From contig JAZKBN010000030.1 of NCBI GenBank assembly GCA_040388605.1, positions 1-64,000 of the forward strand: a stretch of DNA of 64,000 bases, in the 5' to 3' direction. Below, piece after piece: positions 9,190 to 18,061 of the stretch. This DNA comes from JAZKBN01 sp040388605. Lineage in GTDB: Bacteria > Bacteroidota > Bacteroidia > Cytophagales > Flexibacteraceae. The notes beneath the pieces are model-generated. The model made no database searches, was not told the origin of the DNA, and was given only the letters and a program-made list of their open reading frames with translations. How positions within the stretch are numbered: position 1 is the first letter of the stretch; every line of letters begins with the position of its first letter. Position numbers and translations under genes: made by a program.

Positions 9190-10014
9190 ATGATAAACAT
9201 AACCGAATCGGAATCAAATTACAAGGCTTTAGAGGAAATGAGCACCCATGAGCTTTTATGGGCCATGAATACCGAGGATCAAACTGTGCCTCATGCTGTT
9301 GCCGGTGCAATTCCCCATCTTGAAAAACTGGCCGAAGCGGTTTACGAAAAAATGAAAAGCGGCGGCAGGCTGTTTTATATAGGGGCCGGTACCAGCGGCA
9401 GGTTAGGTATTGTTGATGCAAGTGAATGTCCGCCAACATTTGGGGTGGCGCAGGGCAGGGTGGTAGGCATTATAGCAGGCGGCGACAGCGCAATCAGAAA
9501 AGCAGTGGAGTTTGCTGAAGATAACAAAGAACAGGCTTGGGAAGACCTTAAAGCATATAACATTTCAGATGCCGATGTGGTTGTCGGTATAGCGGCCTCG
9601 GGCCGAACACCTTATGTTATCGGGGGCCTTGAGTCATGTAACGCTGCTGGAATTCTGACAGGCTGTATTGTTTGCAACCCGGGATCGGCCATTGAAGCTG
9701 TGGCAAAATTACCTGTAGTGGCAGTTGTGGGCCCTGAGTTTGTAACCGGCAGCACACGCATGAAAGCAGGCACGGCACAAAAGCTGTTGTTGAATATGCT
9801 AACAACCTCGGTAATGATTAAGCTTGGCCATGTTCGCGGAAACCGAATGGTTGATATGCAGCTAAGCAATAAAAAGCTTGAGGAGCGCGGGGCGAAAATG
9901 GTAATGGAGCAAACCGGCCTTTCAGCAGAAGAATCGGAACGCTTATTGCTCAAATTCGGCAGTGTCCGCAAGGCAGTAGATGCCTTTAATGAACGTGGAA
10001 TGGCTACTGATTAA
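9190..10014 (+). CDS. murQ: N-acetylmuramic acid 6-phosphate etherase MurQ
   Basis: MurQ cleaves the lactyl ether of MurNAc-6-phosphate to GlcNAc-6-phosphate and lactate in peptidoglycan recycling. The 274-residue protein is a SIS-fold sugar-phosphate binder with IGAGTSGRLGIVDASECPPTF (catalytic Glu about residue 79), GIAASGRTPYV for phosphate binding, and the signature GSTRMKAGTAQK. The E. coli enzyme has 298 residues; the shortfall is at the N-terminus. The start at 9190 fits both the family N-terminus and the promoter box. It is monocistronic; no MurNAc kinase or transporter is adjacent. Confidence 0.94.
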   Translation: MINITESESNYKALEEMSTHELLWAMNTEDQTVPHAVAGAIPHLEKLAEAVYEKMKSGGRLFYIGAGTSGRLGIVDASECPPTFGVAQGRVVGIIAGGDSAIRKAVEFAEDNKEQAWEDLKAYNISDADVVVGIAASGRTPYVIGGLESCNAAGILTGCIVCNPGSAIEAVAKLPVVAVVGPEFVTGSTRMKAGTAQKLLLNMLTTSVMIKLGHVRGNRMVDMQLSNKKLEERGAKMVMEQTGLSAEESERLLLKFGSVRKAVDAFNERGMATD

Positions 10015-10087
10015 TCTGTAAACCTGGTAATTCGATATTTAAGTCTTAAGCCGACATTCAGCAGATCACCGGTATATTCAAATACTT

Positions 10088-10657
10088 ATGCATGATATTG
10101 AGCCATTCTATAACTGGGATATGTATTACTCCGCTGCGGAAGATGAGCAATCTCCTTTTCACGGCCGTGAATACAACCTCTTCGATTATGAGAATGATAT
10201 CTATGGCTATTTTATACACCCGCAATGGGACCAAATAGGCTCTGAGACCCTGTACCTGAAAGTGCTCTTTGCAGATTACGAAGAAGGTTATGCTATTCTT
10301 GAAATGTTCGGCGAATGGAACGATGCCATTACCAACGACAGCATGCACCTGAAACGAAACCTCGTAGATTTCATGTTGCCTGAAGGAATAAACAAGTACA
10401 TCCTAATCTGTGAAAACGTATTCAATTACCATGGTCTTGACGACGATTATTACGCAGAATGGTTTGAAGATGTTGAAGATGGCTGGATTGCCGCTGTTAA
10501 CCTGCGCGAGCATGTGGAATCAGAATGGTCTCGCTATCATTTAGATAATTATATAAACTACGGCGGTAACCTGGACGAGGTTGAAAATTGGCGCACCATG
10601 ACCCCCAGGAATTTTTACGATTACGTTTCATCGCTTATTATGCGCAGGCTAACCTAA
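10088..10657 (+). CDS. Conserved-looking acidic hypothetical protein
   Basis: I do not recognise this 189-residue protein. It has no signal peptide or membrane segment and is very rich in Asp, Glu, Tyr and Trp (for example YNWDMYYSAAEDEQ, DDDYYAEWFEDVEDGW), so it is a soluble acidic protein. It starts at an ATG 73 bp after murQ and is followed by a hairpin. Normal codon use and clean boundaries argue that it is a real gene. Confidence 0.7.
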   Translation: MHDIEPFYNWDMYYSAAEDEQSPFHGREYNLFDYENDIYGYFIHPQWDQIGSETLYLKVLFADYEEGYAILEMFGEWNDAITNDSMHLKRNLVDFMLPEGINKYILICENVFNYHGLDDDYYAEWFEDVEDGWIAAVNLREHVESEWSRYHLDNYINYGGNLDEVENWRTMTPRNFYDYVSSLIMRRLT

Positions 10658-10718
10658 GCCAGGGTTTTAATTGTTACCAATCACCTAATTGCCTGCAAAG
10701 CGTATATACTACAGTCAA

Positions 10719-10743
10719 GCCTTTTACGCTTTAAGTAAAAGGC
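10719..10743. terminator. Possible terminator hairpin
   Basis: GCCTTTTAC (10719-10727) pairs perfectly with GTAAAAGGC (10735-10743) around a 7-nt loop. It follows the acidic hypothetical gene by about 60 bp and ends 13 bp before the next start. No T run follows, so efficiency is doubtful. Confidence 0.4.
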
Positions 10744-10756
10744 CAACAAAAATTTA

Positions 10757-11371
10757 ATGAGAAGTCTTATTTACGGCAGGCAAAACCCATATTACATGAT
10801 TGTAATGCTTTGCATGGGCGGCAGTTTGCTGGTTTTCCTAATTATCAGCGTAATTTTTGCCTGGAGGGCAATTGGTCCCGGCTTTGCTCCTGTAAGGGTT
10901 CCGGCCATATTTTGGGTAAGCAGCATGCTTTCATTAACCGGGAGCTTTTTGCTGCGGGAATCAGCCTACAGCCTCAGGGCCGAAAAATACAATGCTTACA
11001 AAAACCTCATAGGTTCTGCTGGTATAATTGGCTTTTTGTTTGCCGTGTGCCAGGTGCAGGGTTGGGCTCAAATGAGGTCTGAGGGAATATTGCTTGATAA
11101 CAGCATTTCAGGTTCGTTTATTTACCTGCTAAGCGGGCTGCACCTTGCACATATCTTGGCCGGGCTAACGGCCCTGGCCTTTATTTACCACGATGCCCGG
11201 CGTAACAATACTTATGTTGACGGCTTTATTCAAAGCCTGAACCCGGCAAAAAATACAAGATTCAGGCTTACTGTAATATACTGGCATTTCGTAAATTTCC
11301 TGTGGCTGGGCTTGTTCATGTTGTTCCTGGTTCAGCAGCTTAAGGGCCATCCTGTTTTATCGCAAACCTGA
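10757..11371 (+). CDS. Heme-copper oxidase subunit III-like membrane protein
   Basis: A 204-residue membrane protein with five hydrophobic segments, matching the short five-helix form of cytochrome c oxidase subunit III. Typical features are FLLRESAYSLRAE after the second helix, LSGLHLAHILAGL in the middle, and the end pattern YWHFVNFLWLGLFMLFL. Subunit III stabilises the catalytic subunit I and shapes oxygen and proton access. No subunit I or II gene is present within 10 kb, which is unusual and suggests a stand-alone homologue. A lipoprotein gene follows 28 bp downstream. Confidence 0.82.
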   Translation: MRSLIYGRQNPYYMIVMLCMGGSLLVFLIISVIFAWRAIGPGFAPVRVPAIFWVSSMLSLTGSFLLRESAYSLRAEKYNAYKNLIGSAGIIGFLFAVCQVQGWAQMRSEGILLDNSISGSFIYLLSGLHLAHILAGLTALAFIYHDARRNNTYVDGFIQSLNPAKNTRFRLTVIYWHFVNFLWLGLFMLFLVQQLKGHPVLSQT

Positions 11372-11399
11372 GCAATAAACATTTAAAGGCATTACACTG

Positions 11400-12131
11400 T
11401 TGATAAGAGCAATATTCATTGCCTATATTTGGACATTGAAATTAATACTGATTCATAAATTCCGCATTTTGTATTATACCAAGTACTGCCTGCCGGCAGC
11501 CATTATTGTATTAGCCTGCGTAGCGAGCGCCTGCTCTCCTGGCGATAAAGCCCGCCTGCCTACCTATTATAACCTGAAGGCGGAGCTTGAAAAACAATCA
11601 GCCTATCTTAAAGATAATAAGGCACTTGCATTCAAAAATTCCAAAATTAATAATTCCGCACCAAACGGTGCGGAAGTTAATAACCCTGATTGGAACCGGG
11701 AGCTTGCTCTTTTTATGGATCTCGACATTTGCAAGCCCGCTCTTATTGGCAGATATAAAGTTGATACCATAAAGCATGCAAAATACTGGCCCGGAAAGCC
11801 CGCAGAAGGGTCGGTAGGTAAAAGTAATGAAGCTTCAGCCTTATCTGAGAAATATTTGGTAAGGTACACCGCCCTTGATGAGGATTTACCTGTACGGAGC
11901 CTTAAAGTAAGCTTTACTGAAACCGGCAGAGTCAGGTTCGCCGATGGCGAAATTCTGAAAAACAGTATTTTAGCTTACAGCAAAAGGAAACTGGCTGTTA
12001 CCTTTCTGCCGGAAGGCAAAAACAATGTGCTGAGTACCTATAGGGTGAGCGCTATGGAGAAATCTTTGTTTTCTGATACAACGCGAATAGAGCTTTTCGG
12101 GCAGATTCATGTTCCGCAGGCAGGGGAATAA
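11400..12131 (+). CDS. Putative lipoprotein, unknown function
   Basis: A probable exported lipoprotein of up to 243 residues. A hydrophobic segment ends in the lipobox-like VASACS, so the mature protein would begin at that Cys, about residue 45 of the longest reading. No ATG lies upstream; the longest start is TTG at 11400, and a TTG at 11469 would give a more normal signal peptide of about 22 residues. The mature part is polar without recognisable domains. It follows the oxidase-III-like gene closely and is convergent with aroB at a 12-bp gap. Confidence 0.65.
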   Translation: MIRAIFIAYIWTLKLILIHKFRILYYTKYCLPAAIIVLACVASACSPGDKARLPTYYNLKAELEKQSAYLKDNKALAFKNSKINNSAPNGAEVNNPDWNRELALFMDLDICKPALIGRYKVDTIKHAKYWPGKPAEGSVGKSNEASALSEKYLVRYTALDEDLPVRSLKVSFTETGRVRFADGEILKNSILAYSKRKLAVTFLPEGKNNVLSTYRVSAMEKSLFSDTTRIELFGQIHVPQAGE

Positions 12132-12143
12132 TTTGACAACAGC

Positions 12144-13187
12144 CTACTTTTGGCAGATATAATGCAACGAATCAGCAACCTCTTTTTTACTGATCAGGCC
12201 ATTCGGATCTGCATTGCCGGGGCTGCTTAACATAACGCAGCCTATTTTTCCATCGCGGTTTTTCTTATCGTTCAGCGTACGCTCTGCGATTGCGGGAATT
12301 TCTGATACTTCAAAAACCGGCATGCCCCAAACTGAAAATACGTATTCTTCAATTTTTTCAAGATTGTCTTCGCTGAGCAGTCCGCGTTTAAAAGCAATGA
12401 AAGATTCTGCAGCCATGCCTGCGGCCACGCAATGGCCATGCGGTAATTTTCGGTTGCTCTCAAGTAAGTGGCTTTCAAGGGCATGCCCGATAGTATGCCC
12501 GAAGTTAAGCAACTTCCGCAGGCTGTTTTCCCTGAAATCAGATTCAGTTATACCGGTTTTAATTTTTGCTGAATGCCCAACATAGTGTGTATAATCCAGG
12601 TTTTCCGGCTCACGTTTACGCAGCTTGTTCCATTCATCCGCATCAGCAATAAGGCAGTGTTTTGCCACTTCCGCCAGCCCGCTCAGCAGTTCGGGTTCAG
12701 GCAGGGTTTTTAGAAAGTCGGTGAATGAAAATATTGCGGCAGGTTCAGCAAATAGCCCGATTTGATTTTTAAACTCACTGAAATCAACGCCTGTTTTACC
12801 TCCCATAGCTGCATCTGCCTGTGCGAGCAGGGTAGTAGGTATGTTAATAAATCGTACTCCTCTTTTATAGAGCGCTGCGCAAAAACCACCCAAATCAGTT
12901 ATTAAGCCTCCGCCGAGGTTTATAATCAGTGCATTCCTGTCGGCCTGGCTCGTGGTTAAAGCAGCCCAAACTTTCTCACAGGTCGCCAAAGTTTTGTTTT
13001 CTTCCCCGGCTTCAGTTATCAACAGCTTATGTTTTGGCAGCAGCGTTTTCAGTAGGGGGTAACAAAACCGCTTTGTTCTGGCATCGGCCAAAACGGTAAT
13101 TGAGGAAGCATTTAAGCCGGATATAAAGCTGCTTAAATTAGAATCAGGTGAGGGGCTTACAAATAAGGGAACACGCATTGGAACCAT
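12144..13187 (-). CDS. aroB: 3-dehydroquinate synthase AroB
   Basis: AroB converts DAHP to 3-dehydroquinate, the second shikimate step, using NAD and a divalent metal. The 347 residues show the NAD-binding NLGGGLITDLGGF, the substrate region IPTTLLAQADAAMGGKTGVD, NQIG, LAEVAKH with a metal-binding Glu, and the metal-binding GHTIGHALE and LPHGHCVAAGM. Length is normal. Two close Met codons (residues 1 and 4) leave the start uncertain by three residues. Confidence 0.95.
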   Translation of the reverse strand: MVPMRVPLFVSPSPDSNLSSFISGLNASSITVLADARTKRFCYPLLKTLLPKHKLLITEAGEENKTLATCEKVWAALTTSQADRNALIINLGGGLITDLGGFCAALYKRGVRFINIPTTLLAQADAAMGGKTGVDFSEFKNQIGLFAEPAAIFSFTDFLKTLPEPELLSGLAEVAKHCLIADADEWNKLRKREPENLDYTHYVGHSAKIKTGITESDFRENSLRKLLNFGHTIGHALESHLLESNRKLPHGHCVAAGMAAESFIAFKRGLLSEDNLEKIEEYVFSVWGMPVFEVSEIPAIAERTLNDKKNRDGKIGCVMLSSPGNADPNGLISKKEVADSLHYICQK

Positions 13188-13497
13188 AATTTAATTGTGT
13201 GAAAGCATAATATGCAGCTAATTAAAGCGTATTAATTCAGAAAAAGCGAACAAAAATTAAATAGCCAAAAAAGGCAAGCATAAACAATGAAATTTCCAAC
13301 CGTTGCCCTGTTCCGCAAAGGAATTTGCAGAAAATGCAAAGTGAGTTAAAAATCGAGGCAAAAATTAAGAAAAGATCGATTTTTAAGGCAAAACAGCATG
13401 ATTTATCTGTTATATTTACAGCGGCAATCATTTTTGTACACCAGTGAGTAGATTGCCACATCTTTTGCGTTATTAACATGAACACCAACCTTACACC
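13188..13497. other. Intergenic gap, nothing identified
   Basis: This AT-rich spacer separates divergent genes (aroB on minus, the hypothetical gene on plus). I find no strong hairpin, RNA gene or convincing TAnnTTTG box. A minus-strand open frame at 13237-13488 is Phe/Cys-rich and not protein-like. Confidence 0.4.
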
Positions 13498-13965
13498 ATG
13501 GAACCAAGAACTCAGTCAGAGGGCAACCTCGATGCAAATGACAAATTAAGCGATCCCACACTTAGCCAATCCGAATACGTGAGCACTAACCTTGCTTCGC
13601 ATACGGCCCGGCCGGGAGTTGTGAGAGTTAATGAACGAATGCTTGAAATTAAAGGAGTTACCGGCTTTGGAAGCGAAGACGATGAGGCCGGTACCACAGA
13701 AGCCGATCTTGTAATTGAAATTCGCCGTTTTGCTGAAAGGCATGGCGAAACTTTCCAGGAAACCCTGCAACGCCTTGCTGCCTATAGCCCAAGGCATCAT
13801 ATAAGCAATGCGCCTAAGGTACAGGCTCAGAGCGCTGCCGACAACGGTGAAAACAAAATTGCCCTCATACGCCGTATGTATGGGCAAACTTTAGGTAAAT
13901 GGGCCGGGCAGGGAAGCCTTTTTATTATGGCCCTGCCTAATCCTTTCCGAACTTATGCCTCTTGA
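13498..13965 (+). CDS. Hypothetical protein upstream of bcp
   Basis: I do not recognise this 155-residue protein. It is polar, with a Ser/Thr-rich first third and a more helical middle (IEIRRFAERHGETFQETLQ). No signal peptide is seen. Its last 11 bases overlap the ATG of the peroxiredoxin gene, suggesting translational coupling. The long antisense open frame here lacks protein-like composition, so this strand is preferred. Confidence 0.6.
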   Translation: MEPRTQSEGNLDANDKLSDPTLSQSEYVSTNLASHTARPGVVRVNERMLEIKGVTGFGSEDDEAGTTEADLVIEIRRFAERHGETFQETLQRLAAYSPRHHISNAPKVQAQSAADNGENKIALIRRMYGQTLGKWAGQGSLFIMALPNPFRTYAS

Positions 13966-14407
13966 GCTTAACAGCATTGCGCCTGATTTTACCCTGCCCT
14001 CTACCGATGGCAGGGCTTTTTCTTTAGAAGCCGATGCCAAAGGCAAAGCGCTGATTATTTATTTTTACCCCAAAGATTTTACAACCGGATGCACAGCTGA
14101 AGCCTGTGAATTCCGTGATTCCCATTCTGTTTTTAAAGATTTGGATATACCTGTTTACGGTATAAGTAAAGACAATATAGAATCGCATCTGAAATTCAGG
14201 GAGGCATACAAATTGCCTTTTTCCCTTCTAAGCGACGAAACCGGGAAAGTTGCCAAACTTTATAAAGCCTCAGTACCAATTTTGGGCATTACCCGCAGAA
14301 TTTCTTACCTGCTGGATAAACGACACCGAATTGCCGGCATTTATGAAAACTTTTTCAATGGCACCGCACATATTAAAGAGATGATTAACAGTATTAACTC
14401 CATTTAA
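13955..14407 (+). CDS. bcp: Thioredoxin-dependent thiol peroxidase (BCP family)
   Basis: A 150-residue atypical 2-Cys peroxiredoxin that reduces peroxides at thioredoxin expense. It has APDFTLPSTDG at the N-terminus, YFYPKDFTTGCTAEACEFRD with the peroxidatic Cys46 and the resolving Cys51 five residues later (as in E. coli BCP), and a normal thioredoxin fold length. It overlaps the upstream hypothetical gene by 11 bp. Confidence 0.94.
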   Translation: MPLELNSIAPDFTLPSTDGRAFSLEADAKGKALIIYFYPKDFTTGCTAEACEFRDSHSVFKDLDIPVYGISKDNIESHLKFREAYKLPFSLLSDETGKVAKLYKASVPILGITRRISYLLDKRHRIAGIYENFFNGTAHIKEMINSINSI

Positions 14408-14433
14408 AGCCAGGCCTGCAGGCTGTTTTAACT

Positions 14434-15249
14434 TTGCATTATATATCTTTTAAATTTTCCGGATGCTTAATTAAAGCTGTATTCCTGGTTGTTTGCCTGC
14501 ATTTTTGTGCCGGCCCTTATTTTGCCGATGCGCAAATTCTTAATATAAGCAACGAACGCGTTGAAAAAGATACATCTGATGCATGGTTGGGCGATCTGTC
14601 CTTTATGCTCAGTCTTCGCCAGCAAGGTATAAAGGTGGCTGAATTTAACTGGCGAAACGATATTGTGTACCTGAGCCACAATAACGCCTATATGGCAATA
14701 AGCGATATAAACGTAGTTAAGCTTGATAAGAACCAATTAATCAGCGATGCATACCTGCATGGGCGGGTAACATTCCAAAGACGCAGAATAGTATGTGAAG
14801 AGGCTTTTATACAATACCAGTACGATATTAGCCGAGGCCTGGAAGACCGGGTTTTACTTGGCGGCGGCCTTCGCATAAAATTCAGGCATGGCGAAAAGCT
14901 GGATGTTGTATTCGGACCCGGGGTAATGTATGAAAAAGAAGAATGGAGGTACCCAATAGATGTTCCCGGTGCTGACGTGAAGGCTTTTAACAGCTTTAAG
15001 AGCACAACCTACCTTTCAGTTCAGGAAAAGTTCAATGAAAATGTGAACCTCAACGGTGTTTTATATTACCAGGCCCGCTTTAATGATTTTAAGGAGCCAA
15101 GAATAAGCGGAGAGGTAAACCTGAATATAAAGCTCAGCAGGTACCTGGCCTTTATATCGCGTTATAAATGGCTTTATGATTCTGAGCCCGTTGTGCCTGT
15201 AACCAAACTGGTTTACACCTTTACAAACGGGATAACTGTTAATTTTTAG
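14434..15249 (+). CDS. DUF481-like outer-membrane protein
   Basis: An exported protein of about 271 residues. After a signal peptide ending near YFADAQ, alternating strands such as VTFQRRRIVCEEAFIQYQYD, LLGGGLRIKFRHG and VNLNIKLSRYLAFISRYKW and a terminal Phe resemble the DUF481 barrel family of unknown function. The only upstream start is TTG at 14434, but it lies inside a good -7 box, TAACTTTG (14429-14436), so either the box is fortuitous or translation starts downstream at a non-standard codon. The 5' end is therefore uncertain. Confidence 0.65.
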   Translation: MHYISFKFSGCLIKAVFLVVCLHFCAGPYFADAQILNISNERVEKDTSDAWLGDLSFMLSLRQQGIKVAEFNWRNDIVYLSHNNAYMAISDINVVKLDKNQLISDAYLHGRVTFQRRRIVCEEAFIQYQYDISRGLEDRVLLGGGLRIKFRHGEKLDVVFGPGVMYEKEEWRYPIDVPGADVKAFNSFKSTTYLSVQEKFNENVNLNGVLYYQARFNDFKEPRISGEVNLNIKLSRYLAFISRYKWLYDSEPVVPVTKLVYTFTNGITVNF

Positions 15250-15349
15250 ACTGAAGTTTTGAGCCCGAAGATTTACTCAATAAAGCAGTATGGTCCTGTA
15301 AGACATACATATTAAAAAATGCGAAGCAAATCCATATTAAAACCTATGG

Positions 15350-16324
15350 TTATTTTGTTCGCTCAATAGTAAACCTCAGCAAATCTCTCAGTGAAGTTTT
15401 AAAAACCGATTCGGGATATTGCTCAAGCATCTGTTCTGCCTCAATCCTGTAACGATTCATTACTTCGGTGGCATATTCAATGCCGCCGCTTTTCTTTACA
15501 AAATCAATAACCGCGGCTACGCTTTTGGCCTTGGTGCTGTTATTTTTAATGGTGTTTATAATATGCCTTCGCGTGCCGGAGTCTGCTTTGTTGAGGGCGA
15601 AAATAAGTGGCAGGGTCATTTTCTTCTCCCTGATGTCGATGCCGACGGGCTTGCCAATTTCATCGGTGCCGTAATCAAAGAGGTCGTCTTTAATTTGGAA
15701 GGCCATACCTGCGTTCTCACCGAACTTATGCATGGTTCTTACCTCTGCCTCAGTGGCTCCGGCCGAAGCAGCTCCCATAGCGCAGCATGATGCAATTAGC
15801 GATGCGGTTTTCCTCCTGATAATGTCGTAGTAAACTTCTTCATCAATATCCAGCCTGCGGGCTTTTTCCATTTGCAGCAGCTCGCCTTCGCTCATTTCCT
15901 TTACCGCTTCAGATACAATCTCAAGCAGGTTAAAATCTTTATTGCTTACCGAAAGCAATAAGCCCCGACTGAGCAGGTAATCACCAACCAGCACTGCAAT
16001 CTTATTTTTCCAAAGTGCGTTTACTGAAAAAAATCCTCGCCTGTAGTCTGCATCATCCACAACATCATCGTGAACAAGCGTAGCGGTATGAAGCAATTCA
16101 ATTAAGGCCGCGCCTCGATAGGTGGCCTCAGTAACATTTCCGCTTACGTGCGCGCTCAGGAATACGAACATGGGTCGTACCTGTTTTCCCTTTCGTTTCA
16201 CGATGTAAGTCATTATTTTGTCGAGCAGCATTACTCGGCTTTTCATGCTTTCACGGAACTTTAATTCGAACTCGCGAATTTCGTGGTGAATGGGGGCTTG
16301 TATGTCGTCTATGCGTAATGGCAT
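15350..16324 (-). CDS. Polyprenyl diphosphate synthase (octaprenyl/solanesyl type)
   Basis: Adds isopentenyl units to an allylic diphosphate to make the long chain of the respiratory quinone. The 324-residue all-helical enzyme shows the first Asp-rich motif LVHDDVVDDADYRRG (residues 86-91) and the second, IKDDLFDYG (213-217), and KGKQVRPMFVFLSA near the N-terminus. Length and motif spacing fit the IspB group; chain length cannot be read with certainty, as no bulky aromatic pair precedes the first motif. Start ATG at 16324 is the family start. Confidence 0.92.
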   Translation of the reverse strand: MPLRIDDIQAPIHHEIREFELKFRESMKSRVMLLDKIMTYIVKRKGKQVRPMFVFLSAHVSGNVTEATYRGAALIELLHTATLVHDDVVDDADYRRGFFSVNALWKNKIAVLVGDYLLSRGLLLSVSNKDFNLLEIVSEAVKEMSEGELLQMEKARRLDIDEEVYYDIIRRKTASLIASCCAMGAASAGATEAEVRTMHKFGENAGMAFQIKDDLFDYGTDEIGKPVGIDIREKKMTLPLIFALNKADSGTRRHIINTIKNNSTKAKSVAAVIDFVKKSGGIEYATEVMNRYRIEAEQMLEQYPESVFKTSLRDLLRFTIERTK

Positions 16325-16459
16325 TCCGGTGCAATATTACCATATTGCCGGGCTATTTACCTGTTTACGGAAGAAAATGTTTTAATGAGCCGGTGCCAGG
16401 GTATATGCCTGCAAGGTTAATAGAAGAAAATTAGCGTAATTTGCATGCCATTGCGGCCT

Positions 16460-16532
16460 GCACACGTAGTTCAATGGATAGAATATCAGATTCCGGTTCT
16501 GAGGGTTGCAGGTTCGAGTCCTGCCGCGTGCA
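16460..16532 (+). tRNA. tRNA-Arg (CCG)
   Basis: A 73-nt cloverleaf: acceptor GCACACG with CGCGTGC (one A-C mismatch), anticodon arm TCAGA-TTCCGGT-TCTGA with anticodon CCG, T arm GCAGG-TTCGAGT-CCTGC, discriminator A. CCA is not encoded. Its 3' end is the apparent attachment site of the adjacent element, whose recombinase begins 154 bp downstream. Confidence 0.95.
16512..16530 (+). other. Candidate attL in tRNA-Arg 3' end
   Basis: This part of the T arm and acceptor, GTTCGAGTCCTGCCGCGTG, is the expected crossover region for an integrase encoded next to a tRNA. It pairs with the degenerate copy at 33801-33819. Confidence 0.4.
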
Positions 16533-16685
16533 CTTATAGTTATTAATCAGCGAGTTAAATATAAAAAGGTACCTATACGGGTGCCTTTTTGCTTTTATAG
16601 GGGCGGCAAATACGCTTTAAATCATACTATTAAATATAGGTTACAGTATAGGTTACACATCAAATCTTATTCGGTTACACACTTT

Positions 16686-17825
16686 ATGAGGGTACTCTTT
16701 TGGCTTAGGAAGAACAAAATTAACAGGTCGGGCAAGGCCCCGATATATTGCAGGCTCACCGATGACGGCAAGCGTAAGGACTTTTCCACCGAATATTTTG
16801 TTCGGCCGGAAGATTGGAACAACCGCACGCATAAGGTAAAGGGCGACAGTTTTATAAATACAGGCCTCCTTATGCTTGAAACCCGGCTTAATGAAACCAT
16901 GCTTACAGAAAAGCAAAACGGCAGAATACCTACGGCAGAAAGGGTAATTACTCTAATGCTTACACAGCAAAAGCCTGTGGTTATGCTTATACCATGGTTA
17001 GAAAAATTTTACAAAACCCTTGATTCAAGAACGGCGGGCACTGCCCGGGCGGAACGCTCAAGACATAGACGGCTGTTGGTTTGGCTTAAATTCACAAAGC
17101 GTGAAAAACTATCATTATTAGATATAAGCTATTTGACAGGCAGACAGTTGGAAAATGATATGTTGATGCTTGGCGGAAAGCCTTCATACATAAGAAAGGT
17201 GTACCAGTATTTCCAACAGGCCATGCAGGCTGCATTGTTAGCAGGCCATATAGAAACCAACCCTTTAGCCGGATATTCACCAAAGCCCGGACCTACAGCG
17301 GCAATAACATATCTTACACAGGAAGAGGTAATGAAGCTATACGCTTATAATTTCGTTCATGCAATGTACCGCAAAGTGGTAGATGTTTTTGTGTTTCAGT
17401 GCTTTACCGCCCTTGCGCATATTGATACCATGACTTTTAATCCGGAACTTCATTTGGTGAATTTAGGTGATGGTGGGAAATGGATTGTAAAAAATCGCCA
17501 AAAAACAGGACAGACCCAAACCATACCTTTATTACCCTTACCTGAAAAGATACTTAAAGACTATAACAATAAATTACCGGTTTATTCTAATCAGGCTGCG
17601 AACCGAATAATTAAGGAGGCCGCTGCTGCTGCCGGAATCAGTAAGCATCTTACCTGCCATGTCGGTCGCAAAACGGCGGCAACCTATTTCTTTAACTATA
17701 TTCCTTCCCGGTCGCTTGCTGCTATAATGGGGCATGCTAACACAGTAATTACGGAAAAGCTATATGCCAAACTACTGCCGGAGACGCTTATAAAGGATGT
17801 TGCGGTTCTATTTAACCAGCCATAG
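16686..17825 (+). CDS. Tyrosine recombinase / integrase (Bacteroidota type)
   Basis: A 380-residue site-specific recombinase, presumed to integrate and excise the element. The first 90 residues form an arm-binding domain (FWLRKNKINRSGKAPIYCR), followed by a SAM-like core-binding domain and the catalytic domain. Visible catalytic residues are HVGR (His325, Arg328), GHA (His350) and the nucleophile EKLYAKL (Tyr360). The first catalytic Arg is not evident: the region reads CFTALAHID where the classical motif is TGLR, as in the IntDOT-like group that lacks it. The reading frame stays open upstream into the tRNA, but the ATG at 16686 gives the family N-terminus. Confidence 0.92.
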   Translation: MRVLFWLRKNKINRSGKAPIYCRLTDDGKRKDFSTEYFVRPEDWNNRTHKVKGDSFINTGLLMLETRLNETMLTEKQNGRIPTAERVITLMLTQQKPVVMLIPWLEKFYKTLDSRTAGTARAERSRHRRLLVWLKFTKREKLSLLDISYLTGRQLENDMLMLGGKPSYIRKVYQYFQQAMQAALLAGHIETNPLAGYSPKPGPTAAITYLTQEEVMKLYAYNFVHAMYRKVVDVFVFQCFTALAHIDTMTFNPELHLVNLGDGGKWIVKNRQKTGQTQTIPLLPLPEKILKDYNNKLPVYSNQAANRIIKEAAAAAGISKHLTCHVGRKTAATYFFNYIPSRSLAAIMGHANTVITEKLYAKLLPETLIKDVAVLFNQP

Positions 17826-18004
17826 AATATACCGTGTACCTGGTGCACCCGCAGCTGTACCATGGTAACCAAAACAGAACATTCTTTGGTTGCTCAACTG
17901 CAAAAATCATGGCGCCATGCCGGAGCAGGCAGTGGCCACGGCCTGATGGAGCCCGAAACTGCCGTATCAATACGAAGGCAACCAAACAATCTACTGTTTC
18001 ACAA

Positions 18005-18037
18005 AAAAAGGCTGCCGGGATTCCCTGCAGCCTTTTC
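18005..18037. terminator. Terminator between integrase and the minus-strand block
   Basis: AAAAGGCTGC (18006-18015) pairs perfectly with GCAGCCTTTT (18027-18036). A and T tracts flank both arms, so it can stop the leftward block and also read-through from the integrase. Confidence 0.8.
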
Positions 18038-18061
18038 AATAAGCAATAACAAACAGAAATA

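Noticed and set aside
13237..13488. Minus-strand 83-residue frame in front of the hypothetical gene
   Set aside because: Phe/Cys-rich composition, no start context and it fills the promoter region between divergent genes.
14429..14436. TAACTTTG as the promoter of the DUF481-like gene
   Set aside because: The only upstream start codon lies inside the box, so box and start cannot both be correct; left undecided.
16506..16685. Integrase reading frame extended into the tRNA
   Set aside because: The extension covers the tRNA gene and has no homology-like character; the ATG at 16686 gives the family N-terminus.
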